Origin: Bog-473 sp963783245
GTDB taxonomy: Bacteria > Actinomycetota > Acidimicrobiia > Acidimicrobiales > RAAP-2
NCBI GenBank assembly: GCA_963783245.1
Contig: CAWAMS010000002.1
Location: 744,001 to 808,000, forward strand
Reading direction: 5' to 3'
Length of the DNA: 64,000 nucleotides
Below are positions 45,656-54,443 of the stretch, in pieces (the first letter of the stretch is position 1; every line of letters starts with the position of its first letter). Both the position numbers and the translations under genes were made by a program. The notes below the pieces were generated by a model. The model searched no databases and was not told the origin of the DNA. It worked only from the letters and a program-made list of their open reading frames with translations.

Positions 45656-46752
45656 TTAGGCGCTGCAGCGATCGCCCAACCAGGGACGCTCGCCGTCGAG
45701 CGTGAAGAGCGTCACGGCCAGGGTGTCCTGGTCCGCTTTGCTGGCCTGGTTGGGTGGCACGCCGACCAGGTCGGGGCGGTGCGCCTCCTGCGCCGCGAAG
45801 TTCCACGTCGACTGGCTGAATTGGAACGCGCCCATGTAGAGGCCGTTCGGCGACACCGCCTGGTAGTCGCCTCCCGACTCCGCCTGCACCACGCAGGCGA
45901 GGAAAGGCGGTAGCGCGGGGTCGACCGTGCTCGAGGCCGGTGGTGCGACGCCGGTCGAGGACGTGGACGACGACGTGGCGGAGGACGTGGACGGACGACG
46001 TGTTCGCCGCTGCGTTGCACGGTCGCCTTCCGCGCCGTCGTCACCGCGGCGACGCGCGGCGCGCGCACAGCGCAGCATTCTGTTGCGCCACGGCGACGGC
46101 CAGTTGGCCGGTGACCTGTGCCTGCACGGTCTGCATCTGCTGCACCGAGGCATTGGCCTGCGCCAGATACGACGCTTGTTGCACCTGTGTGGACTGATCG
46201 AGCGTGCGTTGACGGACGAGTGACTGCTGCTGGTTCTGCTCGTTGCGCTTGGCGGTGCGCAGTCCCTCCACCGCTTCGTTGAGGTTGCCGATGCTGATGG
46301 TGGCGTATTCATTGGCGGACTGCACGGTGCTGACATTCTCGGCGAAGAGCGCGGCGCCGGACCCCGACGAAACCGAGCCGTTCAAGACGTAGCTCTCGAC
46401 GGCCAAGCGCTGGACCTGGTGCAGTCGTTTTGTGACCTCGTGCCGATCGGTTGTGATCTCCGCCTGTAGCGATGCGATGGCCCGCTCGTCCTGCGCGACC
46501 TGTGCCGATGCCACCGAATACTGCTGTTGGTAGGCACCCGCTTCGAGCTGCTCCTGCACGAGCTCTTCGGAGATCGTCTTCGCCTGCGCCTTCAGGCTGC
46601 CGACCTGATCGGCTCCCGCCGGTGCGGCCGACGCCGCCACCGGCGAGCACGGTGGCACAGGTGAGCGCCAGGAGGAACGCCGCCGCCATCGGGCCGCGTG
46701 CGAAATTGCGCGCGCCGGATGTGACTCGAGTTTCCGACCTGGCCCAGTGCAC
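45656..46752 (-). CDS. Rpf-like secreted transglycosylase with coiled-coil N-terminus (frame changes)
   Basis: The minus-strand start near 46752 gives a signal peptide (MAAAFLLALTCATVLAG). After a switch near 46630 come long coiled coils (VGSLKAQAKTISEELVQEQL; ASLQAEITTDRHEVTKRLHQ), as in PcsB/NlpC-associated and RipC-like proteins. After a second switch near 46050 the C-terminal Rpf/transglycosylase-like domain follows: VVQAESGGDYQAVSPNGLY, MGAFQFSQSTWNFAAQEAHR, SKADQDTLAVTLFT, PWLGDRC. The catalytic Glu is in AESGG. It would cleave peptidoglycan during growth or resuscitation. It is convergent with the encapsulin operon. Confidence 0.82.
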
Positions 46753-46842
46753 GACCAGGTGAATTTAGCCGCCTTTTTCGCCCCTCGTCCTCGTGACCTG
46801 CGCTTCAACGCTGCAGCTCGTTCCTGTGCCGCGTCAGTGGCC

Positions 46843-48253
46843 TCACGAGAGGCCGAATTCGTGCCTGGTGCGGGAACGAAGGCCACGCTCGGGGTGGATC
46901 AGACCCAACCGCTGCGGGTCGTGTGGCATGGCGCTCCGCCCCTCCGGCGTGGGCCTGACCCCGAGTACCTGATGGAGCGAAATGCCGCCGTCGTCGAAGC
47001 CGTTGGCCGACGCCGCCATGTAGAGGTGCCAGACACGTGCCCGCTCGAGGCCGACCTCGGCCACTGCGTCTTCCCAGTTTGCTTCCAGGTTCGCCACCCA
47101 CGCCTTCAGGGTCCTGGTGTAGTGCTCCCGGAGCGACTCGACGTCGCGCACCTCGAATCCGGCTCGTTCCATGGCGTGCACCACCTGGCTCACATCGATC
47201 AGTTCCCCGTCGGGGAACACGAAGCGCCCGATGAACGAGTTCGTCGCATGCGGGAACCGCCGACGCTGGAGATGGCGTGGTTGAGCAGTCGGCCCGTGTC
47301 CGTAAGCAACGCGTGGAGTGTCGTGAAGTACTCCGCCATCTTTTCGGCACCGACGTGCTCGAACATGCCGATCGACGAAATGGCGTCGAAGCGCTCCCCG
47401 CGCAGATCCCGATAGTCCTGCACCCGGATCTCGATCCGTTCTTCGAGCCCGGCCTCCTTGACCCGCAGCCGCGCCAGGTCGGCTTGCGCACTGCTCAGGG
47501 TCACGCCGACGACCGATGCGCCGTAGCGACTGGCCGCGTGCAGTGCCATGGAGCCCCATCCACAGCCGACGTCGAGCAGACGTGCGCCGGTTCGTTCGTG
47601 CAGCCCGAGCTTGCGGCACACGAGGTCGTGCTTGGCCTCCTGCGCCGACTCGAGCGTGGTGCTGGCGTCGACGAAGCGCGCGCACGAGTACGTCATGCTC
47701 GGACCGAGCACCAGGCGGTAGAACTCGTTGCCGATGTCGTAGTGATGCCGGATCACCTCGGCGTCGCGCTGCTTGGAATGGCGCCTCCCATGCGGCGCCG
47801 CTTCCACCGCGGGACGGCGCCGGGGGCAGACCGAGGATCCCCAATCGTGTGGCGGCCCTGAGGGCGACCAGCGGCATGCGGGCCCCCGTTCTGAGGTCGT
47901 TCGGGGCAGCCCTGGTGCAGGGCGCGGAGCACACTGATCACGTCACCGTCCGTCTCGAGCTCGCCGGTGACGTAGGCCCGGCCCAGGCCCAACTCGCCGG
48001 GCGCCCACAGCATGCGCTTGACCGCAGTGGGCGAACGGACGATGACCGTCCCCGGTCCGTCGCGTGGCCCGAGCGCACTGCCGTCCCAGAACTCGAAGCG
48101 GACGGGCAGCCCGTTGTCGAAGAGCGCGTGCAGGAGTGGTGCGACTGCGGCGGCCGCACTCGGCGTTGCCCGGTTGTTGCTCTGCTGCACTGCCGGCGCA
48201 GGTGCATGCGGTGCAGATGCATGCGATTCCGAATTCATGACGTCGAGTTCCAT
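46843..48253 (-). CDS. Cyclopropane-fatty-acyl-phospholipid synthase-type methyltransferase (frame changes)
   Basis: The N-terminal part begins at 48253 (FDNGLPVRFEFWDGSALGPR; YVTGELETDGDVISVLRAL). After switches near 47930 and 47800 come the core motifs IRHHYDIGNEFYRLVLGPSM, TYSCARF, LLDVGCGWGSMALHAASRYG (AdoMet site) and GMFEHVG. After another near 47270 the sequence FVFPDGELIDVSQVVHAMER, LREHYTRTLKAWVANLEANW and HLYMAASANGFDDGGISLHQ runs to the stop at 46843. It methylenates unsaturated fatty acids in phospholipids or makes mycolic-acid-like modifications. All core pieces are present. Confidence 0.85.
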
Positions 48254-48313
48254 GGGGCCCTCCTTCGCCTCACGCCTTCGAAGTGGGCCGTTCTTTCGAC
48301 CCCGCTCGCTGGA

Positions 48314-49402
48314 TCACTCCATGCCCGGTACGGATACCGCCATCGATGTTATTGCGCCACCCCGTCGGCGTGCCCTCCCTCCGCCGCGTCCGTGCGGCGA
48401 TGTGGACGCGTGCGCAGCGGCGCACGTCCAGCGAAATCTCAGGAAGGTGAGAGTGGCGGCGGTCGCGTTGCCGGCCAGATGCTCCGCGCGCGCCCGCTGC
48501 GAGAGGAGCTGGTGGTACTGATCGTCGTCCCCCTTCATGCCGCTGACGAGCGGGGAGTGCGCCAGGGAGAACGCGCCGAGGAACATGACCAGGAGCGAAA
48601 TCGCCTCCAGCGGTCCCCACGCGCCTCCCGTGCGCAGGTCGTCGCCGAACAGGCCCACGCCGATGAGGATGCTGGCCAGAGGATCGACCATCACGAGCGT
48701 CGACTGGGAGGCGACGATCGGTCCGGCATGGAACGCGTTCTGGGTCAGGAACACGGCCAGCACGCCGAAGAAGATCAGGGCGTACGTCTGTCCGTGCCGG
48801 TAGAGCGAGGTCCAGTCCTGGGCTGCGAAGTTCGAGACCACCTTGGTGCAGGCTGCCGTGAAGGCGAATGCGATGGCGCCCGCCGTGCCGAACATGGCGG
48901 CACGAAACCAACGGGGCCCACGCATCGCCAGCATGACCGCCACCGCGATGCCGACGCTGCAGGCGGCCCCGGCGATCACCCAACTCCAGAACGAGGCGGA
49001 GAGATTCCCCTCCTCGGGGTGGGCGCAGTACAGGAACCCGGCGAGGCCGCCCACGCATGCCAGGGACCCGAGCCACTCGCGCCGCCCCACGGTGAAGCCC
49101 AACCAGACGGAGAGGACGGCCACCAGGAACACCAGCTCCAGGGTCAAGATGGGTTGGACCTGCGAGAGCTGGCCGAAGTGCAGCGCCACGGCCTGGAGGA
49201 TGAACGAGACGATCATCAGGGCGAACCCGAGGAGCCAGATGCCCCGGCGTACGGCGTAGGTCATCAAGCTCAGCTTCAGCGTCTTGTCGGCGGGCGCGTC
49301 TTCAACCCCCATGCGCTGGAACACGCTGGTGAGCGCGTTGGCCAACGCAGCGCCAAGCGCCAAGATAAAGACCATCCAGATCCGCTTTCGTCCGAGATAC
49401 AT
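48314..49402 (-). CDS. DMT-superfamily (EamA-like) membrane transporter
   Basis: About 362 aa from ATG 49402, with nine to ten hydrophobic helices (WMVFILALGAALANALTSVF; LQAVALHFGQLSQVQPILTL; FGVLAVFLTQNAFHAGPIVA; AISLLVMFLGAFSLAHSP). The PILTLELVFLVAVL and STLVMVDPLASILIGVGLFG repeats fit the two EamA halves. The C-terminal 70 residues are Arg-rich and may be affected by an indel. The substrate is unknown. The start codon lies inside the palindrome 49395-49419, divergent from a MarR gene. Confidence 0.75.
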   Translation of the reverse strand: MYLGRKRIWMVFILALGAALANALTSVFQRMGVEDAPADKTLKLSLMTYAVRRGIWLLGFALMIVSFILQAVALHFGQLSQVQPILTLELVFLVAVLSVWLGFTVGRREWLGSLACVGGLAGFLYCAHPEEGNLSASFWSWVIAGAACSVGIAVAVMLAMRGPRWFRAAMFGTAGAIAFAFTAACTKVVSNFAAQDWTSLYRHGQTYALIFFGVLAVFLTQNAFHAGPIVASQSTLVMVDPLASILIGVGLFGDDLRTGGAWGPLEAISLLVMFLGAFSLAHSPLVSGMKGDDDQYHQLLSQRARAEHLAGNATAATLTFLRFRWTCAAAHASTSPHGRGGGRARRRGGAITSMAVSVPGME

Positions 49403-49419
49403 GTATCATGCACGTATCT
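49395..49419. promoter_or_regulatory. MarR-type operator between divergent genes
   Basis: AGATACATG (49395-49403) and CACGTATCT (49411-49419) form a 9-bp inverted repeat with one mismatch around TATCATG. The left arm covers the start codon of the DMT transporter. MarR regulators bind such near-palindromes, so repression of the transporter is likely. Confidence 0.6.
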
Positions 49420-49508
49420 AGCAATAGTGTACCGGGAGATGGGGAGGTCAAGGCCGATGGACGTCGCCCTCACCCCTTCCGAAGCTCGACAGCATCGGCG
49501 TCATCGAG

Positions 49509-49934
49509 TTGGAGCTGCTGAAGCTCGTCCGTCATCTCGAAACGTTCGGCCGCAGGAGCTCGCTCTACCTCGAAGTCGACCGGGCGGGCTACCTCGCCCT
49601 GCGCATGCTCGAGGCGATGGGGCCGGTGAGCACCAAGGCCCTCGCCACGGCCTTGAACCTCGATGCATCCACGGTGACCCGGCAGATCTCAGCGCTCGAG
49701 GGCGCAGCCTTCGTCGAACGTCGCCCGGACCCCTCCGACGGGCGCTCGTCCACCATCGTCCTCACCGATGAAGGGCACCGCACGATGCTCGGGGTGGAGC
49801 GCGAGCGCCGGCAAGTCATGGAAGCACTGGTGAGCGACTGGACCGACCACGACAAGCTCAACCTGGGTCGCGCGTTGAGCAGATTGAATATCTCCCTCCT
49901 CGAAAGCGGGAGAGCAGTCAAGGACGTGGACTAG
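49509..49934 (+). CDS. MarR-family transcriptional regulator
   Basis: About 141 aa: VRHLETFGRRSSLYLEVDRA, GYLALRMLEAMGPVSTKALA, the winged helix LNLDASTVTRQISALEGAAF, then RRPDPSDGRSSTIVLTDEGH. The start at TTG 49509 is uncertain: the frame is open upstream but has no ATG or GTG, and possible codons lie within KLDSIGVIEL. MarR dimers respond to phenolic or drug-like ligands. The palindrome upstream and the divergent transporter suggest a drug-responsive pair. The next gene starts 10 bases after the stop. Confidence 0.85.
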   Translation: MELLKLVRHLETFGRRSSLYLEVDRAGYLALRMLEAMGPVSTKALATALNLDASTVTRQISALEGAAFVERRPDPSDGRSSTIVLTDEGHRTMLGVERERRQVMEALVSDWTDHDKLNLGRALSRLNISLLESGRAVKDVD

Positions 49935-49943
49935 ACACTGGGT

Positions 49944-51125
49944 ATGGCCGCTCAGTCGCATGAGCATCCGCTCGACGGGCCTGAGCCGGTGCCCTCTCGA
50001 CGACGATGGCGCGTGGGCGCGCTCCTCCGCCGGGCCTGGCCGGTGCTGCGCTTCTTCTTCGGCATCGGTATCGTCGTCGTCGCCCTCTGGGCTCTGTCGT
50101 CGCACCGCGACGAGCTCTCGGGCTTCTCGCAGGTCTTCGGGAGCCTCAAGTGGTGGTGGATACCGCCGGCCCTGCTCCTCGAGTTCGCCTCGTTCGTGTG
50201 CTTCGCCGGCCTGCAGTACGAGTTCCTCGACAGCGGCGGTCTGGCTGCGCCGGAGGGACCACTGGTGAAGATGACCTTCGCCTCGCAGGCCATCACGAAT
50301 TCCCTACCCGGTGGCAGCGCATTCTCCGCCGTCTACGGGTTCCGCTGGTTCCGGCGCTTCGGGGCCGATGACACGTTGGCGGCGTGGTCCCTCGTGGGGA
50401 CCCTGGTGGCGTCGAGCGTGTCCCTGTCGTTGGTCGCCACGGCCGGTCTGGCGCTCGCCACAGGAGAAGGAGCCTCGCTCGACCTCATTCCGGTCATCAT
50501 CGGCGTTTTTCTGATCACGTTGGCGATCGCCGCGCTCTTCATCTACGAGCGACCGCTGGCCTTCGTCGTGACGTGGGGCATTCGCGTCTCCCGCCGGCTG
50601 GTGGGGCGGCCGCGGGGTGATGTAGCGGCCAACATCACGCGGATCGTGGCGTTGGTCACCGCGGTACACCTGGGGCGGCGCCGGATCATCCGCATCCTCA
50701 TTTGGGGCTGTGCCAACTGGTTGTTCGACTGCGGGTGCTTCGCCCTGATGTTCCTCGCCGTCGACTCGACCATTCCCTGGAAGGGTCTCCTGCTGGCCTA
50801 CGGCGCAGGGCAGCTGGCCGCCACCCTGCCCTTCACCCCGGGTGGGCTGGGGGTGGTGGAGGGGAGCATCACCATCGCCCTGGTGGCATTCGGGGGCTCC
50901 CAGAATTCAACAGTGGACGCCGTGCTCATGTACCGCGTCATCAGCTTCTGGCTCGTCCTGGTCGTGGGGTGGATTCTCTGGGGCCAGTTGGCGTACCAGG
51001 TGCGCAAAGGGCGCTGGAGCCGGTACGCGTTGCAGGCGCCCGTCGAGGCGGAGTTGGGCGGCGACGACGGGACCGGGCCCTCGTATGCGTCACGTGTCGA
51101 CGTCGCTCCGGTGGTCGAGCGATGA
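49944..51125 (+). CDS. Flippase-like membrane protein (UPF0104/LPG-synthase TM type)
   Basis: A 393-aa integral membrane protein with about eight helices: VLRFFFGIGIVVVALWALSS, WWWIPPALLLEFASFVCFAG, LPGGSAFSAVYGFRWFRRFG, LIPVIIGVFLITLAIAALFI, ANWLFDCGCFALMFLAVDS, GAGQLAATLPFTPGGLGVVE. The order and the FTPGGLGVVEG motif match the LPG synthase TM/UPF0104 family, which includes lipid-linked aminoacyl transfer and flippase-like proteins. No catalytic domain is attached. It overlaps the next gene by ATGA. Function is not known precisely. Confidence 0.82.
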   Translation: MAAQSHEHPLDGPEPVPSRRRWRVGALLRRAWPVLRFFFGIGIVVVALWALSSHRDELSGFSQVFGSLKWWWIPPALLLEFASFVCFAGLQYEFLDSGGLAAPEGPLVKMTFASQAITNSLPGGSAFSAVYGFRWFRRFGADDTLAAWSLVGTLVASSVSLSLVATAGLALATGEGASLDLIPVIIGVFLITLAIAALFIYERPLAFVVTWGIRVSRRLVGRPRGDVAANITRIVALVTAVHLGRRRIIRILIWGCANWLFDCGCFALMFLAVDSTIPWKGLLLAYGAGQLAATLPFTPGGLGVVEGSITIALVAFGGSQNSTVDAVLMYRVISFWLVLVVGWILWGQLAYQVRKGRWSRYALQAPVEAELGGDDGTGPSYASRVDVAPVVER

Positions 51126-51575
51126 GGGCGAACCGCCGCGGGAGCCGGGCGTGGCGTCGCGGCGTGGGTGGCGTCGTCGGGCTGCCTGCTCGCCGCCGCC
51201 GTGCTGGCGGACTGCACGACGGCCCGCAGCGATCTGGGCACGTCCGTGAGCTCGTGTTACCACGCGCTTCCCACCGCAACCAGAGCGGTCCACAGCCGTG
51301 GCCATCTGCTCGGGGTGCAGGAGTTCACGGTGGGGGCCCTCCAGCGGAAAGCACCCGGCCTTTACCGGGAGCTGGCACCGCATGCCGCGCCAGGCAAACG
51401 GATCTGCGTGGTCGCCTTCAGCGGCAGCTTTGACGCCTCTTCGGTCTCCGATGCCCGCGGGAACCGTTCGGGGCGGCTGGCGGTCGTCGTCTCGACGACG
51501 CCGGAGAACCAACTGCTGGGTACGGTCATCCTGCCCCGGCCCCCCCTGCGATTCGGCCATCCCCACGCTGGATGA
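51122..51575 (+). CDS. Putative lipoprotein (frame change near the start)
   Basis: ATG 51122 opens in an ATGA overlap (MRANRRGSRAWRR). After a switch near 51165 the sequence CLLAAAVLADCTTARSDLG contains a lipobox with Cys in LADC. The mature part (LLGVQEFTVGALQRKAPGLY; GKRICVVAFSGSFDASSVSD) is about 115 aa of unknown fold. It is probably exported and anchored outside, and is coupled to the membrane protein upstream. No family is recognised. Confidence 0.55.
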
Positions 51576-51604
51576 GCGGCCTCGGGTAGGTATGCTCGCT
51601 CCCA

Positions 51605-51622
51605 TACGCACCGGTGTGCGTA
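51605..51622. promoter_or_regulatory. 18-bp perfect palindrome upstream of the patatin gene
   Basis: TACGCAC-CGGT-GTGCGTA lies 83 bases before the patatin start. An operator or a short hairpin is possible. The rest of 51576-51704 has no gene. Confidence 0.4.
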
Positions 51623-51704
51623 GATCGGTTACGTGGTGGCTCTGATCTAAAAAGAGGTCAACCGCCTTAGTCGGCTTCACCCGGGAGGACGGGAGAGGGC
51701 GGTT

Positions 51705-52646
51705 ATGACTGATGTGATCGGGGGATGGGCGCCGTGGAAAGCGCCCAGGCGCACGACGGGGAACAGCGCGTGGCGCTCGCAGGAGCCGTCGGCTGCGGGG
51801 GCCGGATCGCCGGCCTTCGTGCTCAGCGGGGGTGGCAATCTGGGGGCGTTGCAGGTCGGGATGATGTACGCCCTCGTCGAGAGCGGGTTGCGTCCCGGCA
51901 TGATCGTCGGCACATCCGTCGGCGCCATCAACGGCGCCTTCTTCGCCAGCCGTCCGGATCTGCCAGGCATCGCCGAGATCGCACGGCTCTGGTCGTCACT
52001 GCGCCGCAAGGACGTGCTCGGGGTCGATCTCGGGACACTCGTCGGAGGCATCCGCGGCAGGCCCCGCCACCTCTTCGACTCCTCGGCCATCCGCCGGATT
52101 CTCGACGCCTTCGTGACCTTCCGCCGCCTCGAAGACGCCCCGATCCCGCTGACGGTCGTGGCCACGGAACTCGGGACGGGGGAGGCCGTCATCCTCAATT
52201 CGGGCGATGCGACGACGGCGCTGCTGGCCAGCAGCGCCGTGCCCCGGCTTCTGCCGGCCGTCGAGATCGACGGCCGGCTTCTGGTGGACGGTGCGGCGGC
52301 GGCCGATGTGCCGGTGCGCGAGGCGCTGTCACTGGGCGCCCGTGACCTGTACGTCCTGCCGACGGCGCCGGCGCAAGTGGTCACGTTGATGGAGCAGAGC
52401 ACAGCCTCGGGGACAGTCGAGGGGGTCGACAGGCCGACCATGCACGTCGTCCCACCTCCGGATATGCACATACCCCTTGCCCGTCTCGGACAGTCCCAGG
52501 ACCTCCTCCGCCTCGGGTACGAGCAGGCGCGGGCATGGCTCGACGGAGCACCACTTCCCGGTGCGGTTCGCACCGAGAGGCGGGTCGGTCATGGACCGCG
52601 CTTCTCGTTCCGGCCGCGGATCGGCCCGGTACATCGCTCGTCGTAG
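51705..52646 (+). CDS. Patatin-like phospholipase
   Basis: A 313-aa protein with the patatin signature: FVLSGGGNLGALQVGMMYAL (oxyanion GGGxxG), IVGTSVGAINGAFF (Ser in GTSVG), VDGAAAADVPVREA (Asp in DGA). Residues up to 35 form a short low-complexity lead and the last 60 are Arg/Pro-rich. This is the RssA/esterase branch, which hydrolyses acyl chains from phospholipids. The start is ATG 51705 with GGGCGG nearby. It is intact. Confidence 0.88.
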   Translation: MTDVIGGWAPWKAPRRTTGNSAWRSQEPSAAGAGSPAFVLSGGGNLGALQVGMMYALVESGLRPGMIVGTSVGAINGAFFASRPDLPGIAEIARLWSSLRRKDVLGVDLGTLVGGIRGRPRHLFDSSAIRRILDAFVTFRRLEDAPIPLTVVATELGTGEAVILNSGDATTALLASSAVPRLLPAVEIDGRLLVDGAAAADVPVREALSLGARDLYVLPTAPAQVVTLMEQSTASGTVEGVDRPTMHVVPPPDMHIPLARLGQSQDLLRLGYEQARAWLDGAPLPGAVRTERRVGHGPRFSFRPRIGPVHRSS

Positions 52647-52694
52647 AGCCGGCCGACGAAGGAGGCCCGGTGGAGGCCGTACCCTTGTCGCCTC

Positions 52695-54443
52695 GTGACC
52701 CTCCTCGTCGATCTCCAGCAGGTTGCGGTCCGCCGGGTCGACCGGGCGCTCTTCGAAGGCCTTTCCATGACGGTCTCGGACGGGGACCGGATCGGTGTGG
52801 TCGGGATCAACGGCACGGGCAAATCGACGCTGCTGCGGATCATCGCCGGCGCCGATCTTCCCGACGCGGGCCAGGTTCTCCGGGGGCGGGGCTCCCGGGT
52901 GGGCTTTCTCGCGCAAACACCCGAATTGCCGCCCGGCACAGTGCGCGCCGCCGTCGGCGAGGGGTGGGAGGCCGAGGCGGCGCTGGACCGTCTGGGCATG
53001 GGCTCCGCCGTCGACGAAGACGTCCGGTCGCTCTCGGGTGGCCAGGCGAAGAGGGTGGCCCTGGCCCGCGTGCTGGCCCGTCCCGCCGAGCTCCTGGTGC
53101 TCGACGAACCGACCAACCATCTCGACCTGGGCGCCGTGGCCTGGCTCGAGCAGCGCCTGCTCGCCTTCCGCGGCGGCCTGGTCCTCGTGACGCACGACCG
53201 CCACCTGCTCGATCGCATCACGACCCGGATGCTCGAGCTCGACCGCGGGCAGGCCTACATGCACGAAGGAGGGTACGGGTCGTATCTCGAAGCGAAAGCC
53301 GAACGCGAGGAGCATGCGGCCGCGGCCGAGTCGACCAGGCGGAACCTGGCCCGGCGTGAGCTGGCCTGGCTCCGCCGTGGTGCGAAGGCGCGTTCACGCA
53401 AACCGCAGGCCCGGATCGACGCCGCCAAGCGGCTGATTGAGGGTGCTCCCGGTGGCGGCCGTGCGATCGGCCGAGCTGGAGCGACCACGTGACACCCCCC
53501 GGCTCGGCGACAAGGTGATCGAGTGCTCGCAGGTCGACTTCCGCTACGGCGAAGGGCCACTCGTGCTCTCCGGGGTCGACCTCGTCCTGGACCGGCGCGA
53601 ACGTCTCGGCGTCGTGGGGGCGAACGGATCGGGGAAGTCGACCCTGCTCGACCTGTTGGCCGGAAGGAGGCATCCGACAGCTGGCACGATCGTGGCCGGG
53701 CCGACCGTCGTGGCGGGTACCTACGACCAGCTCGGGGTGCAGCTCGATCTCGGGGCGCGGGTGCAAGACCTCGTGGTGGGACCACATCGCTCAACGCCGT
53801 CGCTCGCCGACATTGAACTGATGAAGCGGTTCCTCTTCACGGGCGAACTGCCCTTCTCCCGTGTGGGGACACTCTCCGGCGGAGAACGGCGTCGGCTCCA
53901 ACTCCTCCTGGTCCTCACGGGGCGCCCGAATGTCCTCTTCCTCGATGAGCCGACGAACGATCTCGACCTGGACACCCTGCGGATCCTCGAGGACTTCCTC
54001 GACGATTGGCCCGGAGCGCTCGTCGTCGTGAGCCACGACCGTACGTTCTTGGAGCGCACGACCGATCGCCTCGTGGCCGTCGGATCCGATGGCGGGGTGG
54101 CCGAAGTCCCGGGTGGCGTCGACGGCTGGATCGCCCAGGCGGAGACCGGGGATGTGCGTCGTGCCGGTTCGCTCCCTTCCACGTCGAAGGGAGCGTCGCC
54201 GAAAAAGGCTCCCGCACGCGCACGGCCCGGTGGGGGGCCGGCGTCGACGGGCCGGCTCCTGCGCGAGGCGGAGAAGGAGGTGGTCCGGCTGCAGCGCCAG
54301 AAGGACAAGGTCACCGAGATGTTGACCGGCCTGCAGGACCACGTGGAACTGCAGCGGCTGGGGGTCGAGCTGGCGGCGGTGCAACGGCACTGAGCGAGGC
54401 GGAGGACGCATGGCTCGCCTTGGCCGAGGAGGCGGACTCATAA
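52695..54443 (+). CDS. ABC-F type ATPase (two frame changes)
   Basis: Two ABC domains in one cytosolic protein of about 580 aa. The first has GINGTGKSTLLRIIAGADLP, LSGGQAKRVALARVLA, LLVLDEPTNHLDLGAVAWLE and LVTHDRHLLDRI. A switch near 53450 leads to the second: GVVGANGSGKSTLLDLLAGR, LSGGERRRLQLLLVL, LFLDEPTNDLDLDTLRILED, VVSHDRTFLERTTDRLV. A final switch near 54390 gives the end (LSEAEDAWLALAEEADS). A C-terminal coiled coil (LREAEKEVVRLQRQKDKVTE) resembles Uup. ABC-F proteins act on ribosomes, and Uup-like members also affect DNA stability. No membrane segments. Confidence 0.87.

Noticed and set aside
47516..49771. A 751-aa plus-strand ORF across the CFA synthase and transporter genes
   Set aside because: It is antisense to recognised genes, with low-complexity Arg/Gly/His composition and no motif.
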